A DNA stretch of 64,000 nucleotides from DAOMNO01 sp035443885. Lineage in GTDB: Bacteria; Planctomycetota; Phycisphaerae; Phycisphaerales; SM1A02. Shown here piece by piece: positions 8,289-15,609 of this stretch; positions within the stretch are counted from its first letter, which is position 1; each line of letters begins with the position of its first letter. The notes below the pieces were generated by a model. It did not search any database and was not told where the DNA came from. It saw only the letters and a list, made by a program, of their open reading frames with translations. The stretch spans positions 124,001-188,000 of the forward strand of contig DAOMNO010000005.1 of the NCBI GenBank assembly GCA_035443885.1. The letters run 5' to 3'. The position numbers and the translations under genes are program-made.

Positions 8289-9794
8289 CTAACCCCAGTT
8301 GCTGAGAAGGATCAGCAGGTCCTGCACATCAACGGTTCCGTTGCCGTTGAGATCAGCAGGGCAATCGCCACGAGGCGGGCACGGTCCCCACGCGCCGAGA
8401 AGAATGAGCAGATCAAGCACATCGACGACGCCGTCGATATGGAGATCGCCCGTCTTTGGCGTGTATTCGATGCGGCGTAACTGCCCCAGCCAGGTGAGGA
8501 AATAGAGTTCGCCGGTCGTCGGGTGAGAAACCAGATCTGTGAAGGGGAATCCTGCACCGAGCGGCAAGGGGAGCAAATCAATGAACTGATTGTCGGCGTC
8601 GGTTCGTAGCGCCATCAGCCAGCCGTTCATGTAGTCGCCGAAGATGAGTGCGCCGTGATACTGTTGAGGCCACGTCGTGCCTTGATAGAACGCGCCGCCG
8701 ATGACGCAGCGGCCGACAAAGCCAGGAGGCGTTGAGATCGTCGGGTTGCTGTGATGCCATGAAATGATGGGTGGCCTAACCGGACCGGGATTGTTCGGGC
8801 TGCCGAGGGAACTGCAACCTGAGTGTGCCGGATTGGCATTGAAGTATGAAGCCTGAATGTTGAAGCCTTCATAACAGGGCCAGCCGAAGTTCTCGCCGCC
8901 GGTGCTGACGTTGATTTCTTCCCACAGCGCCCAGCCGACATCGCCAATGTAAAGTGTACCGGGACCGGGTGAGCCGGGCCGAACGGCAAAGCGAAACGGG
9001 TTGCGCAGACCATAGGCCCACACCCGCGAGGCCTTATCGCTGCCGCGGCCAGTCCAATATGGATTGGACGGCAATCCGAATCCGGTGGCGGGATCAATGC
9101 GAAGGATCTTTCCCGCGTGCGAGCCGAGAAACTGCGCGCGAAATGCGCCAACGTTTTCGATGGGATCGTTCAAGCCTTCTGCAAAGCAAGCGGGATGCTG
9201 CCCGCCGGGGTCCATCGCGGTGAAGCTGGCGCCGTCGCCGGCAGAAACGAACAGCGACCCATCATTCCCCCAGCGCAGCGCGCCAATGGTGTGGCTCGGC
9301 GTACAACTGGGAAATCCCTCAGCGGCGGTTTCACCGATCAGCACATGACAGGACTTGAGGTCCGCCTGATTGCCATTGCTTGCAACGGTGCCGGTGTAGC
9401 GCACAAGCCGCGCGAACGTGTTCGTGCAGCTTGCACCGCATGAATCGACGGTATAGAGCAGATACACATGCCGATTTGCGGCAAAGTCCGGATCGAGTGC
9501 GATGCACAACAGGCCGAGATCCCAATACTCAATCACTTCCTGACGCAGATCGATGAACGGTGTCGGCAGGAGCGAGCCGTTTTCCAGAACGACCACGCGA
9601 CCATCACGCAAGCTGATGAAGAGTCGGCCGTCGGGGGCAAAGGCCATGCTGGTCGGCCATGCGAGACCGCCGAGCACGAGCGGGGCGCTGAAGGATTGCG
9701 CTACCGCAGGCACGGCTGTGGCGGCGAGCGCGAGCGTGCCCACCATGGCGAGCATCAGCGCTGTTCGACTCTCGCGCCGTCGGAAATTCCCCAT
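8289..9794 (-). CDS. Secreted PQQ-type sugar dehydrogenase with dockerin-like C-terminus
   Basis: A 501-residue exported protein. The ATG at 9794 follows GGAGGAGG by six bases and starts a clean signal peptide (MLAMVGTLALAATAVPAVAQ). The body is a glucose/sorbosone-dehydrogenase six-bladed propeller: LAWPTSMAFAPDGRLFISLR, an LYTVDSCG blade, HAGKILRIDP, VWAYGLRNPFRFAV and the GDVGWALWEEINV segment. The last 50 residues are two dockerin-like repeats (GDLHIDGVVDVLDLLILLGA..., DLNGNGTVDVQDLLILLSNW...) joined by a CP..GDCPA linker and ending at NWG. The enzyme part probably oxidises aldose sugars outside the cytoplasm with a PQQ-type cofactor. The tail probably binds calcium and acts in anchoring or sorting; no cohesin gene is visible here. 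An upstream in-frame extension was rejected because of the Shine-Dalgarno. Confidence 0.9.
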   Translation of the reverse strand: MGNFRRRESRTALMLAMVGTLALAATAVPAVAQSFSAPLVLGGLAWPTSMAFAPDGRLFISLRDGRVVVLENGSLLPTPFIDLRQEVIEYWDLGLLCIALDPDFAANRHVYLLYTVDSCGASCTNTFARLVRYTGTVASNGNQADLKSCHVLIGETAAEGFPSCTPSHTIGALRWGNDGSLFVSAGDGASFTAMDPGGQHPACFAEGLNDPIENVGAFRAQFLGSHAGKILRIDPATGFGLPSNPYWTGRGSDKASRVWAYGLRNPFRFAVRPGSPGPGTLYIGDVGWALWEEINVSTGGENFGWPCYEGFNIQASYFNANPAHSGCSSLGSPNNPGPVRPPIISWHHSNPTISTPPGFVGRCVIGGAFYQGTTWPQQYHGALIFGDYMNGWLMALRTDADNQFIDLLPLPLGAGFPFTDLVSHPTTGELYFLTWLGQLRRIEYTPKTGDLHIDGVVDVLDLLILLGAWGPCPPRGDCPADLNGNGTVDVQDLLILLSNWG

Positions 9795-9865
9795 TGTGAT
9801 CCTCCTCCAAACACGACACCCGATCGTCCGCATTTCGCTCATCGTCCGAATCGTTGCCACTCGAC

Positions 9866-9893
9866 ACTATGACGCCGCATTGAGGACTGTCAA
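9866..9893 (-). promoter_or_regulatory. Sigma-70-type promoter for the sugar dehydrogenase gene
   Basis: On the minus strand TTGACA (9893-9888) is followed after 16 bases by CATAGT (9871-9866), a 6/6 and a 4/6 match to the -35 and -10 consensus. The start site would fall near 9858, giving a leader of about 64 bases before the ATG at 9794. Confidence 0.45.
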
Positions 9894-9966
9894 GGATGAA
9901 AGAGAGGTGAGCAGAGAGAATTGAGGAGAAGTAAAACAGGGCAACACAATTCACTGGATCCAGGCC

Positions 9967-10896
9967 TCAGGCCGTCGCTTCGATCGGTTGCGGATGGGCC
10001 ATGAACGCGGGCTTCTGCGTGGCGGCCTGTTCTGTCCATTTCTTTTCTTCTGGAATCACGGTGCCGCATTCCGGGCAGGTGTCCGCACGGAGACGAAAGA
10101 GCGAGTAGCCGCAGTCGCAGCGAGGTTCTTCCAGTTCGATGTTCATCAGCGTGCCGCAGGCGATGCATCGCGTGGGGCCTGTGCGTGTTACTTGCTCTGT
10201 CGAGCACTTGGGGCAGCAGAGTTCGACTTCGATGCGCTCGCCGAGTGATTCACGTCGGGCGTTCTCTCGCCGCTTCATTGTCAGTAGAACGACAGGCACG
10301 AAGATCGTGCCAAGCGCTGTGAACACACTGCCGAAGATCAAGATGTTCATGGCGAGTGCTCCCATCACGTTTGACACCATGATGTCGTCAAACAGGGTTG
10401 CCATCGCCACGACTGAAGTGGTCCACGCCACCGCTGCGAGAACCAGTTTCAGGCCGAGACCTGTTCCACCTCGGCTTGGCACCACTGCAAGAAAGCCGGA
10501 GTGCACGCACGCGATGGCGAAGATGGTGAGCATGCCTGCCAAGCGCGCATAGAGCATCTGCTGAGATGAGCGCAGACTATCCCAGAGAACTGGCCACCAC
10601 AGCATGGCTGCGCCCGCAGCAACGAATATCGAAAGCAGCATCAATGGCGCCATGCGGCGTTGATGCATGATGATCGAAGCGCACAATATCAGCCCCGCAA
10701 AGAGCGTCGTGATGAACATGGCGCTGAAGAAATGTCTGAACCATGCCGAATGCGGCTCAAAGAGGAAATACACGATGAGCAGCGCCGCGTTGAAGGCGAG
10801 GCCCGCAATCACGACCCCGGCAAGCAGCCGCACAAGCCACAGCGAGGCGATTCTGCCCAGTGTGTGAAGCGGCGATGAAGGCGAGGAAGTCATCAT
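9967..10896 (-). CDS. Multi-pass membrane protein with C-terminal zinc ribbons
   Basis: A 309-residue protein of unknown function. Residues 1-210 contain about six hydrophobic segments; the C-terminal third is cytosolic and holds two zinc-ribbon motifs, CCPKC...CIAC and CDCGYSLF...CPECG, the second matching the planctomycete-type CxYdLrG.....CPECG ribbons. The start at 10896 (MMTSSPSS) overlaps the stop of the upstream gene as ATGA and has AGGTGAG six bases before it; an in-frame start at 10926 is less likely. It forms a translationally coupled pair with the next gene, which shares the layout (membrane helices, then zinc ribbon). I infer a shared membrane complex or sensor; no enzyme motif is visible. 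Confidence 0.82.
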   Translation of the reverse strand: MMTSSPSSPLHTLGRIASLWLVRLLAGVVIAGLAFNAALLIVYFLFEPHSAWFRHFFSAMFITTLFAGLILCASIIMHQRRMAPLMLLSIFVAAGAAMLWWPVLWDSLRSSQQMLYARLAGMLTIFAIACVHSGFLAVVPSRGGTGLGLKLVLAAVAWTTSVVAMATLFDDIMVSNVMGALAMNILIFGSVFTALGTIFVPVVLLTMKRRENARRESLGERIEVELCCPKCSTEQVTRTGPTRCIACGTLMNIELEEPRCDCGYSLFRLRADTCPECGTVIPEEKKWTEQAATQKPAFMAHPQPIEATA

Positions 10897-11606
10897 GTGA
10901 GGCTCACCTTGATGCCGAGTTTGCATGCCTCACATCGCGAGCCTTCGGTCTTGATCGTCTGGCGCAGCTTGCAGCGCGGGCACGTGAGTGTCATGTCGAG
11001 CGGCTCGATGATCGGCGCATCGCGACCGCGCAACCGATGGAGATACACCGTTGCGACGATTGTGAGCACGCCGCCGCCGATGAACACCGTGATCGTGGAC
11101 GCAATTCGGGCGAGCACGTCGCGCGCATCGAAGTTCAGCCACGGGTCCATGAACACGATGACGCTGATGAACGCAGCGAGCAAGCCAGCCATCGCGATCG
11201 TGCAGCGCCTGATCCAGATAAGCGTTGTGTTGGGCAGGCGAATGGCGGTGAGCAGGCCCGCGAGTGCGCCGAACGCCGTCAGGCTGGTGGCCGGTGCGCC
11301 GATGATCGCCAGCCAGCGATCCATGGCCGCTGTGCGGGAGAATACCAAAGCCCAGATCATGCCGATCATCGAAGTGCAGCCGATGAGCGCAGCAACAAGC
11401 GAGATGGCAAGCAATCGCGGCAGGTGTCCCATTTCGCGCGCACGCGCGATGGCATAGGCCATCAACGCATAGCCGCCCAGCAGCAACGCGACGTTGCCAA
11501 TCGTCAGGAGTACCCAGCTGGAATTCATGAATGTCGCGCCGAACAGCAGTGCGCCGACAGTGAGTGCCACGGTGAAGACCCAGAACATCAGTCGGCTGAT
11601 CCGCAT
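10893..11606 (-). CDS. Multi-pass membrane protein with C-terminal zinc ribbon
   Basis: A 237-residue protein with about six hydrophobic helices (for example FWVFTVALTVGALLFGATF and LLGGYALMAYAIA) and a C-terminal ribbon CPRCKLRQT...CEACKLG. It shares its architecture with the gene it overlaps downstream, but there is little direct sequence identity, so they may be distant paralogs. Function unknown; not an obvious transporter, since the charge pattern and helix number match no family I recognise. It lies 24 bases after the end of the Yip1-like gene on the same strand, so three zinc-ribbon membrane proteins are probably co-transcribed. Confidence 0.82.
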   Translation of the reverse strand: MRISRLMFWVFTVALTVGALLFGATFMNSSWVLLTIGNVALLLGGYALMAYAIARAREMGHLPRLLAISLVAALIGCTSMIGMIWALVFSRTAAMDRWLAIIGAPATSLTAFGALAGLLTAIRLPNTTLIWIRRCTIAMAGLLAAFISVIVFMDPWLNFDARDVLARIASTITVFIGGGVLTIVATVYLHRLRGRDAPIIEPLDMTLTCPRCKLRQTIKTEGSRCEACKLGIKVSLT

Positions 11607-11630
11607 GGCCGCAACGCTCCTGATGCGCCG

Positions 11631-13133
11631 CTAATGGTCGGCGTCATTCATGTTCTTCGGGGGGGCGGCAAAATCCTTTCCATGCAGCACATCCTGCGGA
11701 TGCGGCAGTGGCGGGAGATTCCATTGCTCACGCAGGCGATTCTGTTCCGCCAGGGCCTCTTCAAACTCATCAAGGCGAAATGAAACACTTCTGCGGGATG
11801 TGCCTGAAGCATTCCCGGCAGGCGTGCCGACCCACACGGTGTTCGGCGGGCTTGGGTTCCAGACCGGGTCGGGCCAGACGATAAGCAGCCAGAGGTCTGG
11901 ATCGGGATCAGCAGGCAGGCCGGGATACGTGAAGACGCAGTCGCCGACGCGATACGCCACCAGATGCTCGGGCATCGCTGCGACGGCTTCGTTGATCATC
12001 GCGCGTTGCTGGCGAACATCCAGAAACGACAGATTGATCAGGTTGCTGCTGCCCACGGGAACCACGTCCGGCGTTGTCATCGAACTGGAAGTTACGAACT
12101 CCCAGGGATGGCAAAGACCGTCAGGGACGTAAGTGAGCACATGGACGGGCCATTGCGAGTTTGAACGGCTGTTTTCGAGCAGTGTCGCCATTCGCTGCGC
12201 AGTCGTACCCGAAGCTTGCGAGCCGACGAACATGCCGCCCCCCATCATGCCCGGTGCTGCAGCCATGACGCTGTATATGAGAGCGACGTACCCGCCGATG
12301 AGAAGGATGATGAACGTGAGCGGCGGCGTGAGGACTGCAAATGCGGCGCGCCCGCCACCGATGCGATGCGCGGTCTTTGTCATGATCGTCGCGCTGATGA
12401 CCCACCAGATCCACCCGATATAACCGCCGAAGCAGGGCAGTGCGCTGGTGATGTTCGCGCCGGAGCTGTAGCACAGCGCTTGATATGTGCGACCGATTGA
12501 GTACGTGAGCGTACCCGTCATGCGCAACAGGATGTGTGTCGCTGCACCCCAGAGGACGATGCCGATCAGCCACCCCAGCGTCATGGTGCCAAAGAAGACG
12601 CCCATAAAAGCAAGGAACCACAATGCGCCGGCTCCGCCAGCGCCCATGCCGAGTGGAATCAGCAGGAACAGCAGAAACGGCAACACGCTGATCAGAGCCG
12701 TAATCACGATCGTAATGACCGCGAACAGCCATGCATCCAATGTTCCCTTTTCACCCGGTGCCGCATGGATCATCCTGTGCGGCTGGATGAGCGAACCCCA
12801 TACGGTCTTGAACCACGCTGAAAAGCGGCCCCTGCGATTGCGCTCAAGCCACGGCACGGCGTCGGGCACGGTGGCGAATTCGCTGACGCCCTGCGTGGGC
12901 AGCAGGATCATGCCGTCCATGTGAACGTGATGCCCGCAGAGGCACTCGAATTCAACTGGGTCGAGATGGCCTTTCTGTGTGGTGCCGTAGTAAGCCTGCG
13001 CGCAGTGCGGGCAGATGAACTGCACTGCATTGGGAACGAACTCGTATTCGCTTGGGGCGAACGCCTTGCCGCATTCCGGGCAGTTCCTGGCGGGCAGGTT
13101 CCAAAGGGCGTAATCACATTGCGTGCATCGCAT
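11631..13133 (-). CDS. Yip1-family-like membrane protein with N-terminal zinc ribbons
   Basis: A 500-residue protein. The N-terminus carries zinc-binding pairs MRCTQCDYALWNL...NCPECG and FICPHC...FECLCG within 90 residues, followed by a Yip1-type integral membrane region (about 130-330) with five or six long Gly/Ala/Ile-rich helices, and a soluble C-terminal domain of about 170 residues with no recognised motif. The ATG at 13133 is chosen because it begins the zinc ribbon and follows AGGGGAG; the longer frame to 13337 lies inside ilvE and is an out-of-frame shadow. Yip1-domain proteins in bacteria are poorly understood; zinc ribbons combined with membrane domains recur in the next two genes. 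The start lies 32 bases after the ilvE stop. Confidence 0.82.
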   Translation of the reverse strand: MRCTQCDYALWNLPARNCPECGKAFAPSEYEFVPNAVQFICPHCAQAYYGTTQKGHLDPVEFECLCGHHVHMDGMILLPTQGVSEFATVPDAVPWLERNRRGRFSAWFKTVWGSLIQPHRMIHAAPGEKGTLDAWLFAVITIVITALISVLPFLLFLLIPLGMGAGGAGALWFLAFMGVFFGTMTLGWLIGIVLWGAATHILLRMTGTLTYSIGRTYQALCYSSGANITSALPCFGGYIGWIWWVISATIMTKTAHRIGGGRAAFAVLTPPLTFIILLIGGYVALIYSVMAAAPGMMGGGMFVGSQASGTTAQRMATLLENSRSNSQWPVHVLTYVPDGLCHPWEFVTSSSMTTPDVVPVGSSNLINLSFLDVRQQRAMINEAVAAMPEHLVAYRVGDCVFTYPGLPADPDPDLWLLIVWPDPVWNPSPPNTVWVGTPAGNASGTSRRSVSFRLDEFEEALAEQNRLREQWNLPPLPHPQDVLHGKDFAAPPKNMNDADH

Positions 13134-13164
13134 CGAAACCGGCTCCCCTTCACGCGGGCAAAGA

Positions 13165-14037
13165 TCAATCTTCCGGCGCGTTCGCAGCGACGCGCTTGCG
13201 GAACTCTTGCGTGAGCGCAGCGGTGATCGCTCCGACGCGGCCATTGCCGATGATGTACTCGTCGATCTGCGACACGCCAATGATCTCCGCAGCCGTGCCT
13301 GTGAGGAACACCTCATCCGCAGCCAGCACCTCGTCAAGCTTCATCATCTTCTCTTCGACAGCATAGCCCAGCGCGGGTGCGACTGTGTCCAGCACGAACT
13401 CGCGCGTGATGCCATGCAGGATGCCCGCGCTCTTGGGCGGCGTAAGAATCCGCTTGTTCTTGATGATGAAGATGTTGTCGCCCGTGCATTCAGCGACGTG
13501 GCCGTCGATGTTCAGCATGATTGCCTCAAGCACGTCGGCGTCGATCGCTTCGATCTTCGCGAGGATGTTGTTGAGGTAGTTGAGGCTCTTGATGGCGGGG
13601 TCAAGGCAGGGAATCGGAATGCGAGGCCGTTGCGCCACGATCACCTTCATACCCTTCTCGTAAAGCTCATCAGGGTAGAGCTGAATCTTATCCGCGATGA
13701 CGATCGTACCTGCACGCGGGCAACGGAAGGGGTGCAGGCCAAGCGTACCGGCGCCGCGCGTGAAGATAAGCCGAATGTATCCGTCCCTCAGGTTGTTGGC
13801 CGCAAGCGTTTCGCGAATCGCGCGGGCGACTTCATCAGGCGTGTACGCGGGAGTGAGACGAATCTTCTCCGCTGACTGGTACATGCGCCGAAGGTGTGAG
13901 GCGAGCTTGAAGACGCGCCCGTTGTAGGCGCGAATGCCCTCGAAGCAGCCATCGCCGTAGAGAAGGCCGTGATCGAACACGCTCACCTTCGCATCGGCCT
14001 GATCCACCAGTTTGCCGTCCAACCAGACTTTCGCCAT
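13165..14037 (-). CDS. ilvE: Branched-chain amino acid aminotransferase
   Basis: A 290-residue class IV PLP aminotransferase, the usual length for short bacterial IlvE. Visible motifs: DHGLLYGDGCFEGIRAYNG near the N-terminus, the PLP lysine K150 in AIKSLNYLNN, the ECTGDNIFII segment, and GILHGITR and LTGTAAEI around the phosphate-binding loop. It interconverts 2-oxoglutarate/glutamate with Leu, Ile and Val and their keto acids in the cytoplasm. D-amino-acid aminotransferase and aminodeoxychorismate lyase share the fold, but the EGIRAYNG and LNYLNN segments favour IlvE. It is the first of a leftward run with the zinc-ribbon membrane genes, which looks incidental. Confidence 0.95.
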   Translation of the reverse strand: MAKVWLDGKLVDQADAKVSVFDHGLLYGDGCFEGIRAYNGRVFKLASHLRRMYQSAEKIRLTPAYTPDEVARAIRETLAANNLRDGYIRLIFTRGAGTLGLHPFRCPRAGTIVIADKIQLYPDELYEKGMKVIVAQRPRIPIPCLDPAIKSLNYLNNILAKIEAIDADVLEAIMLNIDGHVAECTGDNIFIIKNKRILTPPKSAGILHGITREFVLDTVAPALGYAVEEKMMKLDEVLAADEVFLTGTAAEIIGVSQIDEYIIGNGRVGAITAALTQEFRKRVAANAPED

Positions 14038-14082
14038 GCCAGAAAGTGTAACAAAAGCAGGTTGGGGGATGAGGACCCACGG

Positions 14083-14754
14083 CTATTGCCCCGCTCCTGC
14101 CCGGCGCAGCACGGCGTCGATCATCGGCTCCGTCAGCCTGCCCGTAAACGTGTTCTGCTGGCTCACGTGATAGCAGCCGAGCAGCGCGATCTCACCAAGG
14201 GTAATTTCGCGCGCATGGCCGAACTTCGGTCGGGGCGTTGGTATGACTCGACCCACTTCGCGCAACGCAGTGAGTGCCGCATCCCAGCCGATCGAACCCA
14301 GACACACCAGCACGCGCGGTTTGAGCAGGCGAATCTCCTCAACCAGATACGGCAGGCAGTTCGCCCGCTGGGTTGGTGTCGGTTTGTTCGCGGGCGGCGC
14401 GCATCGCACCGCAGCAGAGATGTACACGCCGCGGAGAGAGAGACCGTCATCGCGGCTGACTGAATGCGGCTGGTTTGCGAATCCCGCGCGATGAAGCGCC
14501 GCGTAGAGAAAGTCACCTGAACGATCGCCCGTGAACATGCGGCCTGTGCGGTTCGCTCCATGCGCCCCGGGCGCGAGACCAACAATCATGATCTTCGCGT
14601 TCTCATCGCCAAAGCCGGGCACAGGCTTGCCCCAGTAGTCCCAGTCTTCATAGGCGCGCCGTTTCGTGCGGGCGACATCGTCGCAATACGCGCGCAGCTC
14701 CGGACAGCGCGTGCATGCGACGATGGACTCTTGCAGCACACGCAGTCGTGTCAT
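14083..14754 (-). CDS. Family 5 (UdgB-type) uracil-DNA glycosylase
   Basis: A 223-residue DNA-repair enzyme with an iron-sulfur cluster. Motif A is GLAPGAHGANRTGRMFTGD (59-77); it has Ala-His rather than the catalytic Asp/Asn of other families, which is characteristic of family 5. Motif B is HVSQQNTFTGRLT near the C-terminus. Cysteines C14 and C17 (CTRC) and two more cysteines about 100-115 residues later should ligate a 4Fe-4S cluster. It should remove uracil, and probably hypoxanthine or oxidised bases, from DNA. Its ATG overlaps the stop of the next upstream gene (ATGA). Family 5 enzymes are most familiar from thermophiles and actinobacteria but also occur in planctomycetes. Confidence 0.92.
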   Translation of the reverse strand: MTRLRVLQESIVACTRCPELRAYCDDVARTKRRAYEDWDYWGKPVPGFGDENAKIMIVGLAPGAHGANRTGRMFTGDRSGDFLYAALHRAGFANQPHSVSRDDGLSLRGVYISAAVRCAPPANKPTPTQRANCLPYLVEEIRLLKPRVLVCLGSIGWDAALTALREVGRVIPTPRPKFGHAREITLGEIALLGCYHVSQQNTFTGRLTEPMIDAVLRRAGAGQ

Positions 14755-15467
14755 GGCACGCGAGTCAGGTGTGAGTCATCTGCAGGCAGGGGGGTCAGGC
14801 TCATGCCGCCTACCGCATCGACGATCAGCTCATACCGTTGCCCGGCTTTCACCGGTTTATAGACAGCTTCGCCCTGCGCAACGCGAATGCCCATTTCTCT
14901 CGCGAGTCGCCAGTCCGTCGCCAGCGGCCAGAAGTTCGTCCAGATGCGCTGCTCAAAGCGGCTGATGTCGCTTCCCGCGTATCCGGGCGGTACCGCGCCG
15001 GGCGTGTCGATCAGTTCGCCTGCGGCGGGTGCGATTTGATCTGAGTAGATACGCCGCAAGAGCACAAGGCTGCGCCCGTAGAGTGGGTGGCCGTCCGCAA
15101 CATGCTCAGCGTCGAACTTGACCGTCCATGCGTCGATGAACAGCACATGGCCGGCAATGGTGAAGGTTTGCCGCGCCAGCTCTCGCCCGTCATCGTTGAC
15201 CTCGATGAACAGCACATCCGTTTCGAGGATTGAATCGTCCTCGGCCAGTCGTTGTGCAGTGATTTCAACATGCGCGACGCGGCGGGAGCGGCTGAGGCGT
15301 TCGATCATCGCCTGCCGCTGCTCAAGCTTCTGCTGCATCTCGGCGTTCAGGGCGTTCAGTTCGTCGATGGTCCGCTGGCGATGGTCCATGCCGACGCGCC
15401 AGAAAACAAGACCGATGACGCCGCACAGCGCGATCGTAACGATGAGAGTTCTGAGAAGGGCAGCCAT
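14751..15467 (-). CDS. Single-pass membrane protein of unknown function
   Basis: A 238-residue protein from the ATG at 15467; an in-frame TTG at 15521 would add 18 residues. One N-terminal helix (TLIVTIALCGVIGLVFW) is followed by a coiled-coil stretch rich in Glu/Gln/Arg (ELNALNAEMQQKLEQRQAMI) and a beta-rich domain of about 160 residues that should lie outside the membrane. Recurrent features are LFIEVNDDGRELARQTFTI and YGRSLVLLRRIYSDQIAPA. I recognise no family. Its end overlaps the uracil-DNA glycosylase start by four bases, so the two are made together, though a functional link is not evident. Confidence 0.75.
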   Translation of the reverse strand: MAALLRTLIVTIALCGVIGLVFWRVGMDHRQRTIDELNALNAEMQQKLEQRQAMIERLSRSRRVAHVEITAQRLAEDDSILETDVLFIEVNDDGRELARQTFTIAGHVLFIDAWTVKFDAEHVADGHPLYGRSLVLLRRIYSDQIAPAAGELIDTPGAVPPGYAGSDISRFEQRIWTNFWPLATDWRLAREMGIRVAQGEAVYKPVKAGQRYELIVDAVGGMSLTPLPADDSHLTRVP

Positions 15468-15609
15468 AATCGGTGATGCGGACCCGGCTCTTCCTCGTGG
15501 AGCCTCATTTGACCCGGCCAAGGGGTGGGCGTGACCCCAAGCCTCTTCTGGTCATTTCTTTACATCGGCAAACCTGAAGTTGCCGCACCAATCGACCGAT
15601 AACCAAGGC

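Noticed and set aside
8289..9794. Cellulosome from dockerin-like repeats
   Set aside because: No cohesin, scaffoldin or cellulase is in the window, and the repeats sit on unrelated proteins; sorting or anchoring fits better.
10860..11783. A 307-codon rightward frame across the zinc-ribbon genes
   Set aside because: His/Arg/Glu/Ala-rich antisense translation of GC-rich membrane genes; the minus-strand genes have overlapping starts, Shine-Dalgarno sites and zinc ribbons.
13134..13337. Longer N-terminus for the Yip1-like protein
   Set aside because: This part lies in ilvE in a different frame; the zinc ribbon starts at 13133, with a Shine-Dalgarno before it.
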